Assembly: GCA_030688705.1 (NCBI GenBank)
Contig: JAUYJH010000090.1
Coordinates: 1 to 16,925 of the forward strand
From: Deltaproteobacteria bacterium
Lineage (GTDB): Bacteria > UBA10199 > SPLOWO2-01-44-7
Direction: 5' to 3'
Length of the DNA stretch: 16,925 nucleotides
The position numbers and the translations under genes were made by a program. How positions within the stretch are numbered: the stretch's first letter is position 1; each line of letters starts with the position of its first letter. The notes below the pieces were generated by a model. That model had not been told where the DNA came from and made no database searches. It saw only the letters and a program-made list of their open reading frames with translations. Below are positions 6,401 to 13,717 of the stretch, one piece after another.

Positions 6401-8965
6401 ATGAAAGCTAAAATCATCACCTTACCCAACGGTTTAACCGTTGTCTTGGAAGAAAACCATTCGGCCCCTGTTCTCTCTTTTAATGCCCTTGTTAAAGTGG
6501 GCAGCGCCGATGAAACCGATGCCGAGGCCGGCATTTCCCATTTTATCGAGCATATGCTCTTTAAGGGGACCAAAAACCGCAAAGTGGGCGATATCGCGCG
6601 GGATGTGGAGATGGCGGGGGGTGAAATCAACGCCTACACTTCCTATGACCAGACCGTCTACTACATCAACATGTCAAAACGGTTTGGCGATAAGGGGCTT
6701 GAAATTCTGGCCGATGCGGTGACCGGGCCTACTTTCGATGCCGGAGAACTGGAACGTGAAAAAGAGGTGATTTTGGAGGAAATCCGCCGGGAAAAAGACA
6801 ATCCGGGCCGTTTTGTCGGTGAAATTCTATTTCAAAAAGCCTTTGCAAGACATCCTTACCGGCGGCCGATCATCGGTTTTGAAGAGACCGTCCGGTCTTT
6901 TTCGCAAGAAAATCTTTTTGATTATTATCGCCGCTGGTACACGCCGAAAAATGCGGCGTTCATTGTCGTGGGGGATTTTGAAACCGATGGGATGCTAAAA
7001 AAAATTGAAGAGCAATTTGGACAGTGGACCACGGACCATGGACAAAGGACCAAAAGCGCTATCCGTATAACCGAACCGCCGCAAATGAAACCGGTTGTGA
7101 TCATTGAGCCGGACAATATCCAAAGCATTTATTTTTCGCTCGGCTTTCACATCCCGCAAATAACGCACCGGGATATTCCGGCACTCGATATTCTTTCCCA
7201 TATTCTTGCCGGTTCCGACTCTTCCAGACTGGAACAAGTTCTCAAAGAAAAAAAACATCTGGTGCAGAGCATCTATTCTTACGCCTATTCCCCCAAAGAC
7301 CCGGGGCTGATGATATTGGGGGGGCATCTCAATGTCACGCAGGCTCAAAAAGCCTTTGAGATTCTTATGGAAGAGATTGACAAGCTGAAAACGGAAGGAC
7401 CGACGTCGGAAGAAATCAGAAGGGCCAAACTGAATATCCGCGCGAATCAGGTCTATGAGAAGGAAACGGCCGGCGGGCAGGCCGGAAAGCTCGCCTATTT
7501 TCTGGCCGCCGCGGATTCTCTCGAGTTTGAGGAGGAATACTATCAAAAAATACAGACGGTCGAAGCCAAGGACGTGGTCAATGCCGCCAATCGCTACCTT
7601 TTGCAGACCAACATGACCGCCGCGATGCTGGCGCCTCAAGCCGATTACGGAAAAGAGTGGACAGCCAAAACAACCGAGTCGCTGAAATCCCCGAGACTCA
7701 AACCAAAAGCGCAAGCCCGTCACAAACCGGCAAAAATGGAGACGCCAAAACTGATTCGCCTCGACTGCGGCACAAAATTGATTTTGAAAGAAAGCCATCA
7801 TCTCCCCGTTGTCTCCATCTGCACCGCTTCTTTGGGAGGCCTTCTTGCTGAAACTTCCAAAAACAACGGCATTTACCATCTTGCGGCCCAATGCATCACC
7901 AAGGGTACGGCGGCAAAATCAGCCCTGGAAGTCACCGAAGCTATTGAAGGAATGGCGGGCCATCTGGATGGATACAGCGGAAAAAACTCTTTCGGCCTTA
8001 AAAGCGAGTTTTTGAGCGAATATGTGAGGGAGGGGTTGGACCTTTTTTTTGAATGCCTTTTGGAGCCGCGATGGGACTCCGAAGAAATTGAGAAGGAAAA
8101 AAAGTTTACGCTGGAAGCGATCAAAAATCAGGAAGATTCCCTTTCAACGCTGGCGTTCAGCCATTTTCAAAAAGCCCTCTTTCCCACTCATCCTTACGGC
8201 ATGCGGGTGATCGGAACAAAGACGTCCGTTAAAGCCCTGAACCGGGCAAAACTGGTAAGACATTATCGGGAAACGCTTTCCGCAAAAAACATGGTGGTGA
8301 GCCTGGCCGGGGATTTTACAACCGACGCGATTTTAAATCTTCTCAAAACAAAGCTGAACGCCCTTTCCAAAAAAGCCCATACTTTTAAACTCCCGAGAAC
8401 AGACCCAAAACCGCGCCACATTGAAAAAATCATCACAAAAAAACAAAAAGAACAGGCTCATGTGGTGCTGGGCTTTATGGGTTCCACGATCAAAAGCCCG
8501 GAGCACTACCCGATGATCGTGCTGAACACGATTCTTTCCGGCATGGGGGGACGGCTTTTTCTGGAACTGCGGGATAAAATGAGCCTTGCCTATTCGGTCG
8601 CCAGCGTTTTGCAGGAGGGGTTGGACCCGGGCTATTTCGCGGTCTACATGGGAACAGAGCCTTCCAAAGTGCCGACGGCTTTGAAAGGGATTGAGGAAGA
8701 GCTGAAAAAAATCACAAGCGATCTGGTGACAAAAGAAGAACTGGAAAAAACGCAGAATCATCTGGTGGGGACTTACGAGCTGGATCTGCAAAAAATAGCG
8801 GCGCTATCGCAATCATACGCCTTCAACGAACTCTACGGGTTGGGTTTCAAAGAGGTGTATCGGTACCCCGAAAAAATTCTTGCCGTCACCCGCGAAGATA
8901 TTTTAAAAGCGGCCAAAAAATATATCGATCTAAAAGCCTACGTTTTGTCGATTGTGGAGCCCTAA
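6401..8965 (+). CDS. M16 family zinc peptidase, two fused halves
   Basis: This single chain contains two M16 (pitrilysin/processing-peptidase-like) units. The first half (1-445) has the inverted zinc motif HFIEH (His47, Glu50, His51) and the third ligand about 75 residues on in VILEEIRRE (Glu126/127). The second half (446-854) has lost it: the aligned stretch reads HLAAQ. It keeps the R...AYSV segment (LRDKMSLAYSV) typical of the non-catalytic partner subunit. The protein would therefore form one active clamshell peptidase from one gene, where many bacteria use two adjacent genes. No signal peptide is seen at the chosen ATG; the frame is open further upstream but there it is antisense to bolA. 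A GGACCATGG word repeat encodes a loop at about residues 209-217. The stop is 2 bp from that of the convergent glycosylase gene. Confidence 0.92.
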   Translation: MKAKIITLPNGLTVVLEENHSAPVLSFNALVKVGSADETDAEAGISHFIEHMLFKGTKNRKVGDIARDVEMAGGEINAYTSYDQTVYYINMSKRFGDKGLEILADAVTGPTFDAGELEREKEVILEEIRREKDNPGRFVGEILFQKAFARHPYRRPIIGFEETVRSFSQENLFDYYRRWYTPKNAAFIVVGDFETDGMLKKIEEQFGQWTTDHGQRTKSAIRITEPPQMKPVVIIEPDNIQSIYFSLGFHIPQITHRDIPALDILSHILAGSDSSRLEQVLKEKKHLVQSIYSYAYSPKDPGLMILGGHLNVTQAQKAFEILMEEIDKLKTEGPTSEEIRRAKLNIRANQVYEKETAGGQAGKLAYFLAAADSLEFEEEYYQKIQTVEAKDVVNAANRYLLQTNMTAAMLAPQADYGKEWTAKTTESLKSPRLKPKAQARHKPAKMETPKLIRLDCGTKLILKESHHLPVVSICTASLGGLLAETSKNNGIYHLAAQCITKGTAAKSALEVTEAIEGMAGHLDGYSGKNSFGLKSEFLSEYVREGLDLFFECLLEPRWDSEEIEKEKKFTLEAIKNQEDSLSTLAFSHFQKALFPTHPYGMRVIGTKTSVKALNRAKLVRHYRETLSAKNMVVSLAGDFTTDAILNLLKTKLNALSKKAHTFKLPRTDPKPRHIEKIITKKQKEQAHVVLGFMGSTIKSPEHYPMIVLNTILSGMGGRLFLELRDKMSLAYSVASVLQEGLDPGYFAVYMGTEPSKVPTALKGIEEELKKITSDLVTKEELEKTQNHLVGTYELDLQKIAALSQSYAFNELYGLGFKEVYRYPEKILAVTREDILKAAKKYIDLKAYVLSIVEP
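7025..7051. repeat. GGACCATGG word repeat, copy 2
   Basis: This stretch contains GGACCACGGACCATGGAC and a further GGACC, built from the same words as 5788-5821. It lies in frame inside the M16 peptidase, encoding QWTTDHGQRT, a hydrophilic stretch probably in a surface loop. Confidence 0.7.
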
Positions 8966-8967
8966 AA

Positions 8968-9612
8968 TCACCAATTAACGCCGTTGAGCGGGCAGTGGTC
9001 GCAGCGCGGTTTGGTGCGGCAAAAATCTTTGGCAGTATTCACAATTTGGGCATGGTATTCGTTGTAGTGCGGCACATCGGCTTTCAGATTCTGCATAAAT
9101 AATTCCTGCATTGCATCATATGTGGCATCGGCTTTCACAAGATGATGCCGATGCAAAATGCGGCGGGTGTAGGCATCGACCACAAAAATCGGTTTATCCA
9201 AGGCATAGAGTAAAATTGAATCGGCTGTTTCGGGGCCAATACCATTCACCGCCAAAAGTTTGTGGCGAAGCGGTCCCAAAGGCTGGCGCTTGAGCTGGCC
9301 GATGTCTCCTTCGTATTCATCCAATAAAAATTTCAAAAAATTACGAAGGCGTTTGGTTTTAAGGCGGAAAAAACCGGCCGGTCGGATCCGCTGTGCCAGC
9401 TTTGCCGGAGAGAGACGATATAATTTATGAGGTTCCAGAAGTTTTGCCTTTTTGAGATTGGCGATTGCTTTTTCGACATTCGACCAGGCGGTGTTTTGCG
9501 TGAGAATGGCGCCGACCATCACTTCAAAAGGGGTCTCGCCGGGCCACCAATGAAGAGGGCCATAGTGACGGAACATCCTTTTGTAAGCATTTTTCAAAAG
9601 CTTTGTGCTCAT
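8968..9612 (-). CDS. Endonuclease III-like DNA glycosylase (HhH-GPD)
   Basis: The product is a base-excision-repair glycosylase of the HhH-GPD superfamily. It shows the LTQNT segment (38-42), the helix-hairpin-helix LLAVNGIGPETADSIL (119-134) and catalytic Asp146 in FVVDAYTRR. The lysine that gives E. coli endonuclease III its lyase activity (Lys120) is replaced by Glu128, so a monofunctional glycosylase is likely. The iron-sulfur motif is incomplete: Cys198, Cys204 and Cys207 are present with C-X5-C-X2-C spacing, but the fourth ligand position falls on Asn213 just before the end. The base specificity is unknown. The ATG at 9612 is preferred over an upstream GTG at 9639, because the extra residues are encoded by an AT-rich repeat. 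No clear Shine-Dalgarno sequence is seen. Confidence 0.88.
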   Translation of the reverse strand: MSTKLLKNAYKRMFRHYGPLHWWPGETPFEVMVGAILTQNTAWSNVEKAIANLKKAKLLEPHKLYRLSPAKLAQRIRPAGFFRLKTKRLRNFLKFLLDEYEGDIGQLKRQPLGPLRHKLLAVNGIGPETADSILLYALDKPIFVVDAYTRRILHRHHLVKADATYDAMQELFMQNLKADVPHYNEYHAQIVNTAKDFCRTKPRCDHCPLNGVNW

Positions 9613-9628
9613 CTGGCAAAAATCCAAA

Positions 9629-9745
9629 ATTCTAAGCACTAAATCCTAAACAAATCCCAAATCCCAATTTCAAAAATTACAAACCGTTTGGAAAATTGGA
9701 ATTTGAAAAATCAGGATTTGTTTAGAGATTAGAATTTAGGATATA
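9629..9745. repeat. AT-rich imperfect palindrome
   Basis: This fills most of the gap between two minus-strand genes. CTAAACAAATCC (9646-9657) is perfectly complementary to GGATTTGTTTAG (9714-9725). CAAATCCCAATTT (9658-9670) pairs with AAATTGGAATTTG (9693-9705) with one mismatch. The outer parts repeat words such as AATTCTAA and AAATCCTAA. The type resembles short dispersed repeats in other genomes and could form a long hairpin in RNA. Confidence 0.7.
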
Positions 9746-9754
9746 GAATTTCTC

Positions 9755-10102
9755 CTATTGTACCGGTTTCTCTTCAGCAACTGGTTCCGGCGCCGCTTCT
9801 GCCGGCGCTGTTTCAGCGGCGGCTGGTGCTGCGGGAGCCTCTGCCGGTTTTGCTTCGGCCCCTGCGGCAGGCGCCGGCTTGCGCGAAGCAACCCAAGCCC
9901 CATAGTGTTCTTCGCACTTGCCGAATTGGAACAAAGGCTTGCGGCAATTCTCTTCGCCGCAGATTTTGTAGCGGGCTTTCACCGGCATTTCACCGCGCCG
10001 CCATTTACGGAAATGGATGTTGCAATAGCCTTTGGAACGATAGACCCTTTTACACCCTTCCACTTTGCATTTTTTCGTTTCACTGTTTTTCGCTTCGCTC
10101 AT
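9755..10102 (-). CDS. Tandem Cys/His zinc-knuckle protein with Ala/Pro-rich tail
   Basis: Two copies of the same metal-binding pattern C-x4-C-x9-C-x2-H occur: Cys12, Cys17, Cys27, His30 and Cys48, Cys53, Cys63, His66. Each is followed by an aromatic segment (FRKW, YGAW). Similar C..GC...skGyC..H units occur in some phage HNH proteins and in small deltaproteobacterial proteins, and probably bind zinc and nucleic acid. After residue 73 the chain is low-complexity (APAAGAEAKPAEAPAAPAAA) and likely disordered. No catalytic HNH residues follow. The start codon overlaps the stop of the upstream membrane protein as ATGA, so the two are probably co-translated. The function is unknown. Confidence 0.75.
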   Translation of the reverse strand: MSEAKNSETKKCKVEGCKRVYRSKGYCNIHFRKWRRGEMPVKARYKICGEENCRKPLFQFGKCEEHYGAWVASRKPAPAAGAEAKPAEAPAAPAAAETAPAEAAPEPVAEEKPVQ

Positions 10103-10371
10103 TTTTTCATCTCCCTTTGGATCATATTATCCAGTTGTTTTCTTTCGTCTTCCGTCACATCTTCCTGAATCTGCTCCCCCATGGTTTTCAAAAGACCGCC
10201 AAAAAAAACCCGCATATCTTTGACACCCTCTTTGTAATTTCCCGATGACAAAAAGCCCTTTACGGTCTGGTAGAGAGGCTGACCGTCCACTTTATAATTG
10301 GCGATCCAATAAAACCCAAAGCCGATCAAAGCCAAAAACAAAAGCTTCCTTAAAAACCTCAAAATAAACAT
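10099..10371 (-). CDS. Small single-pass membrane protein
   Basis: I do not recognise this 90-aa protein. After basic residues (RFLRK) it has one hydrophobic segment (residues about 10-25, LLFLALIGFGFYWIANY). A soluble tail of about 65 residues, ending in a charged helix (EDVTEDERKQLDNMIQREMKK), follows. The start at 10371 is chosen because GAGGG lies 7 nt upstream; a longer frame to 10413 would run over this site. It overlaps the zinc-knuckle gene by ATGA and is divergent from the HD-GYP regulator by 69 bp. It may be a signal-anchor protein with the tail outside. Confidence 0.7.
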   Translation of the reverse strand: MFILRFLRKLLFLALIGFGFYWIANYKVDGQPLYQTVKGFLSSGNYKEGVKDMRVFFGGLLKTMGEQIQEDVTEDERKQLDNMIQREMKK

Positions 10372-10426
10372 AATTTTGCCCTCTTCATGCCTAGAATTAG
10401 TCGTTCCTGTCAACTGATTTTTCTGT

Positions 10427-10432
10427 TAATAT
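10427..10432 (+). promoter_or_regulatory. Candidate -10 box of a leaderless mRNA
   Basis: TAATAT ends 8 nt before the ATG of the HD-GYP regulator, which has no Shine-Dalgarno sequence. The -35 region is poor (TTCCTG with 17-nt spacing). Confidence 0.33.
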
Positions 10433-10440
10433 CGGTACTT

Positions 10441-11400
10441 ATGGCACCTCCCCGTGTTTTAATTGTCGATGACAATCCGGTCAACGTCGATCTGCTCAAA
10501 GCCCAGTTGAAGCCCTTTAACTATCATCTGGATACCGCTTTTGACGGTGAAGAGGCCCTTAAAAAAATTTTCGATACCCACCCCGATCTGGTTTTGCTCG
10601 ATCTCATGATGCCCAAAATTTCAGGCTACGAAGTCTGCCGCACCGTCAAACAAAATAAAGATACGCAATTCATCCCCGTTATCATCATCACCGCCCTTTC
10701 GGAGCTCGATGACAAACTCAAGGCAATTGAACTGGGGGCCGATGATTTTTTGGTAAAACCGTTCAACAAACTGGAGCTGACCACGCGCATCCGTTCCCTT
10801 TTGAACCTGAAAGCCCTGCACGACGATGTCGACCGATCTGAAAATATTCTTTTCAGCCTCGTCAAAGCGTTGGAAGCCAAAGATGGTTATACCAAAGGCC
10901 ATTCCGAACGGGTCGCCTTTTACGCCGCGGAATTGGCGGGGGCGTTGGGGATTGACCCCAAGGAAATTGAAATTATCAGAAAAGGGGCGCTGCTTCACGA
11001 CATCGGAAAAATCGGGGTTAAAGAAGAGGTGTTGCTGAAACCGGGGGCCTTCACCGCGGAAGAAATGGAACATATCAAAATCCATCCTTCAGTCGGTTTT
11101 GATATTTGCAAACCGTTAAAATCTTTGGCCCCATGCCTTTGCTGTATCCGTTCGCATCACGAACGGATCGACGGCGAGGGTTACCCAGACCATCTCCCCG
11201 GCAAAGAGATTCCCCTCCCCGCCAAAATTATCGCCGTGGTCGACGCCTTCGACGCCATGGTGACCGACCGCCCCTACCGTAAAAAAATGCCCAAAGAAAA
11301 CGCGCTGGGAATTTTTGAAAAAGAAAAAAAAACGGGTCAATGGGATATCACTGTTGTCGAAGCGTTTCTGGAAATGATGCGCAAGAGAAAAGAAAAATGA
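10441..11400 (+). CDS. Response regulator with HD-GYP c-di-GMP phosphodiesterase
   Basis: The receiver domain (5-120) has the acidic pair Asp10/Asp11, phosphoacceptor Asp54 (LLDLMMP), Thr84 and Lys106 (VKPF). An HD-GYP domain follows (about 133-310) with GHSERV, the metal-binding HD in ALLHDIGKIG, HPSVGFDI and the signature HHERIDGEGYP. All the usual catalytic residues are present, so active hydrolysis of cyclic di-GMP controlled by phosphorylation is expected. The partner histidine kinase is not in the window. The ATG at 10441 is chosen because it begins directly before the receiver fold. The extra upstream codons lie over the promoter region. The TGA stop overlaps the ATG of the NfeD-type protease (11397-11400), implying an operon. 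Confidence 0.93.
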   Translation: MAPPRVLIVDDNPVNVDLLKAQLKPFNYHLDTAFDGEEALKKIFDTHPDLVLLDLMMPKISGYEVCRTVKQNKDTQFIPVIIITALSELDDKLKAIELGADDFLVKPFNKLELTTRIRSLLNLKALHDDVDRSENILFSLVKALEAKDGYTKGHSERVAFYAAELAGALGIDPKEIEIIRKGALLHDIGKIGVKEEVLLKPGAFTAEEMEHIKIHPSVGFDICKPLKSLAPCLCCIRSHHERIDGEGYPDHLPGKEIPLPAKIIAVVDAFDAMVTDRPYRKKMPKENALGIFEKEKKTGQWDITVVEAFLEMMRKRKEK

Positions 11401-12908
11401 AAATTCTTAAGGGCACCTCTAAAAACCTCATTTTGCGAGATTGTCATTCTGAGCCGAAGGCGAAGAATCCAGTGAAATCAACGGGATCCTTCGCTTCGCT
11501 CAGGATGACATCTCTGAAAATCGGAGTTTTTAGAGGTGCCCATAAAAAGTTTTTGAACTTCTGTCTTCTGTCCTCTGTCTTCTGTCTGTCCCTATCGGCC
11601 CACGCCGCGGGCCCCATTTATAAAATCCAAATTCAGGATTACATCATCCATCCCGTCACCGGCGAATACATTGAAAAGACAATCGACAAAGCCGTTCAGG
11701 ATAAAGCTCAAGCGGTGCTCATTGTTTTGGATACCCCCGGCGGCCTTTTGCAAACCACGCATCAAATCGTCAAAAAAATCATGAACGCGAAGGTGCCGGT
11801 GATTGTTTATGTGGCGCCCGCCGGTGCGCGGGCGGCCTCTGCCGGAACTTTTATCACGCTGGCGGCGCATGTGGCCGCCATGGCGCCGGCCACGCACATC
11901 GGCGCGGCGCACCCTGTCATGCTGGGCGAGGGAGAGGAGATGGGATTTGAAAAAATCAAAGAGAAACTGAAAAAAGAGGATGCAAAAGAAATCAGGGAGC
12001 CCAAGGCCCCGATTGATGACAAAATCATGCAGGATACCCTGGCTTGGATGGAGAACATCGCCAAGGCCCGGCATCGCAATATCCAATGGGCAAAGTGGGC
12101 GGTGACAAAAAGCCTCTCTTCCACCGCGGAAGAGGCTCTTAAAGAATCGGTGATCGATTTTATCGCGGCCGACGAGGCCGAGTTGATGCGAAAACTGAAT
12201 GGCAGAAAAATAGAGCTGGCCGCGGAAACGGTCACCCTCTCCACGGCAGAGGCCCCCGTCATCACCATCCCGATGAATTGGCGCCAATCGATTTTAAATG
12301 TCTTGATCCACCCCAACATCGCCTACATTCTTTTGGTGCTTGGGTTTTACGGCCTTTTATTTGAAATCACCCATCCGGGAAGCTGGCTCCCCGGCATTTC
12401 CGGTACCATTTGCATTCTGTTGGCCTTTTATTCGTTTCACGTTATCCCTCCCGATTACGCCGGCATTATCCTCACCGTTTTGGGGCTTCTGCTTTTCGCC
12501 GCTGAAGTTTGGGTAACGTCGCACGGTTTGTTCGCCATTGGGGGTCTGGTCTGCCTCTTTTTCGGCGCCCTTTTTCTGATCGACGCCCCGGCCGAATTTT
12601 TACGGGTTTCACTTCATGTTATTGTGCCAACACTGATCGCCAGCACGGCTATTTTGGGACTTTTGATGACTCTCGTGATTCGGGCGCAAAGGAGTAAAGC
12701 CCAAACCGGTTCCGAAAGCTTGATTGGAGAAATTGCTATTGTGGACACTGACTTGAACCCAACAGGTAAAGTGTTTGTTTTGGGTGAAATTTGGGATGCC
12801 GAAATTGACGACCCAAAAGCGGGGCACATTAAAAAGGGTGACAAGGTCGAAATTTTAAAGATTGAAAATTTGAAATTAACGGTTAAGAGAAGTTCTGACA
12901 ACGGATAG
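11397..12908 (+). CDS. NfeD1-type membrane serine protease (ClpP class, STOPP)
   Basis: This membrane-bound protease is of the type that pairs with stomatins. A ClpP-like domain (about 74-275) has DTPGG (112-116), the serine motif GARAASAGTF (Ser148) and probable catalytic Lys209 in DDKIMQD. Helices run from about 300 to 430. A C-terminal OB-fold NfeD domain follows (LIGEIAIVDTDLNPTGKVFVLGEIWDAEI, 442-470). The family PH1510-like enzymes cut the C-terminus of the partner stomatin. The N-terminus is odd. Residues 5-48 are encoded by a 131-bp inverted-repeat element in frame, and a normal-looking signal peptide (KKFLNFCLLSSVFCLSLSAHAAG) follows. The start may instead be downstream, such as TTG at 11553, but no ribosome site is seen there. 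The slipin gene follows by 17 bp. Confidence 0.9.
   Translation: MKILKGTSKNLILRDCHSEPKAKNPVKSTGSFASLRMTSLKIGVFRGAHKKFLNFCLLSSVFCLSLSAHAAGPIYKIQIQDYIIHPVTGEYIEKTIDKAVQDKAQAVLIVLDTPGGLLQTTHQIVKKIMNAKVPVIVYVAPAGARAASAGTFITLAAHVAAMAPATHIGAAHPVMLGEGEEMGFEKIKEKLKKEDAKEIREPKAPIDDKIMQDTLAWMENIAKARHRNIQWAKWAVTKSLSSTAEEALKESVIDFIAADEAELMRKLNGRKIELAAETVTLSTAEAPVITIPMNWRQSILNVLIHPNIAYILLVLGFYGLLFEITHPGSWLPGISGTICILLAFYSFHVIPPDYAGIILTVLGLLLFAAEVWVTSHGLFAIGGLVCLFFGALFLIDAPAEFLRVSLHVIVPTLIASTAILGLLMTLVIRAQRSKAQTGSESLIGEIAIVDTDLNPTGKVFVLGEIWDAEIDDPKAGHIKKGDKVEILKIENLKLTVKRSSDNG
11411..11541. repeat. 131-bp inverted-repeat element (MITE-like)
   Basis: The outer arms are GGGCACCTCTA (11411-11421) and TAGAGGTGCCC (11531-11541), a perfect 11-bp match extended imperfectly inwards (AAAAACCTC/GAGTTTTTA-type). 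The inner arms contain GTCATTCTGAG...AAGAATCC and GGATCCTTCG...CTCAGGATGAC, a pair widely seen as a dispersed bacterial repeat. It codes no protein of its own and lies in frame within the NfeD-type gene. No clear target duplication is seen. Confidence 0.8.
11558..11590. repeat. CTTCTGTC word repeat
   Basis: Units of CTTCTGTC, TCCTCTGTC and CTTCTGTC in tandem make a 33-bp low-complexity pyrimidine-rich stretch. It encodes FCLLSSVFCLS, the hydrophobic core of the NfeD-type protease signal peptide. Confidence 0.7.
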
Positions 12909-12914
12909 CTAAAA

Positions 12915-12921
12915 AAGGGGG
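12915..12921 (+). promoter_or_regulatory. Ribosome binding site of slipin
   Basis: AAGGGGG lies 4-5 nt before the ATG at 12926 and fixes that start. Confidence 0.55.
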
Positions 12922-12925
12922 AATT

Positions 12926-13678
12926 ATGGGCCTATCATTCGGTTCCATGCTGGTCTTTTTCGTCGTTTTGTATCTTTTGAGCTCCATCAAAATTTTGCGC
13001 GAGTATGAACGGGGAGTCATCTTCCGTCTGGGACGGCTCCTCCCCAAAGCCAAGGGCCCCGGCATTATTCTCGTTTTTTGGCCGATTGATCGGATCGTCC
13101 GGGTCTCTTTGAGAACGATCGTTTTGGATATTCCGCCGCAGGATGTGATCACCCGTGACAATGTCTCGATTAAAGTCAATGCCGTTACTTATTTCAGGGT
13201 GCTCGATGCCAATAAAGCGATTGTGGCCGTCGAGGATTTTCTTTTTGCGACGTCTCAAGTGGCGCAAACCACGCTGCGGAGTGTTTTGGGCCAAACCGAA
13301 ATGGATGGGCTTTTGGCGGAACGGGATAAAATCAATCACAAATTGCAGGAGATCATCGACAAACAGACCGATGTCTGGGGAATCAAGGTCAGCAATGTAG
13401 AGGTAAAGCATATCGATCTGCCGCAGGAGATGCAGAGGGCCATGGCCAAACAGGCGGAGGCTGAAAGGGAACGCCGCTCCAAGGTGATTCGCGCCGAGGG
13501 GGAATTTCAGGCGGCGGCCAAACTGGTCGATGCGGCAAAACTGATGGGCGACCACCCTATGGCATTGCAGCTGCGCTATTTGCAGACCTTGGTCGAAGTG
13601 TCAGCAGAAAAAAATTCGACAACAATTTTTCCGATCCCGATCGATCTGCTCAAACCTTTTTTGGAAAAGGGAAAATAA
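12926..13678 (+). CDS. Slipin/stomatin-like SPFH membrane protein
   Basis: This SPFH-domain scaffold of the inner membrane is the usual partner of NfeD1 proteases. One N-terminal hydrophobic segment (about 4-20) is followed by the stomatin core: REYERGVIFRLGRL (25-38), GPGIILVFWPIDRI (44-57) and PPQDVITRDNVSIKVNAVTYFRV (70-92). Next come the IKVSNVEVKHIDLPQEMQRAMAKQAEAERERRSKVIRAEGE segment, a coiled-coil region, and a hydrophobic C-terminal tail (TTIFPIPIDLLKPF). Such tails are the reported cleavage site for the partner protease in archaeal relatives. At 250 aa the length is normal. It follows the protease gene by 17 bp and is cotranscribed by inference. A GTCATTGCGAGG repeat starts 2 bp after its stop. 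Confidence 0.93.
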   Translation: MGLSFGSMLVFFVVLYLLSSIKILREYERGVIFRLGRLLPKAKGPGIILVFWPIDRIVRVSLRTIVLDIPPQDVITRDNVSIKVNAVTYFRVLDANKAIVAVEDFLFATSQVAQTTLRSVLGQTEMDGLLAERDKINHKLQEIIDKQTDVWGIKVSNVEVKHIDLPQEMQRAMAKQAEAERERRSKVIRAEGEFQAAAKLVDAAKLMGDHPMALQLRYLQTLVEVSAEKNSTTIFPIPIDLLKPFLEKGK

Positions 13679-13680
13679 TT

Positions 13681-13716
13681 TGTCATTGCGAGGAGCGTCG
13701 GCGACGAAGCAATCCC
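13681..13716. repeat. GTCATTGCGAGGAGC dispersed repeat
   Basis: This stretch contains TGTCATTGCGAGGAGCG and GACGAAGCAATCCC, recognisable halves of a short repeat common in many bacterial genomes. The centre has CGTCG-G-CGACG, and the ends have TTGC/GCAA, so it can fold into a hairpin. It abuts the ATG at 13718. Confidence 0.75.
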
Positions 13717-13717
13717 T

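Noticed and set aside
6995..7891. 298-codon minus-strand open frame
   Set aside because: It lies wholly antisense to conserved M16 peptidase coding sequence, its protein shows no recognisable domain, and it has no ribosome site.
9629..9745. CRISPR-like array
   Set aside because: The repeated words are nested and palindromic, with no constant repeat-spacer period.
11592..12287. 231-codon minus-strand open frame
   Set aside because: It is antisense to the protease domain of the NfeD-type gene, with Arg/His/Asp-rich low-information sequence.
12935..13555. 206-codon minus-strand open frame
   Set aside because: It is antisense to the slipin gene, without a start signal or domain.
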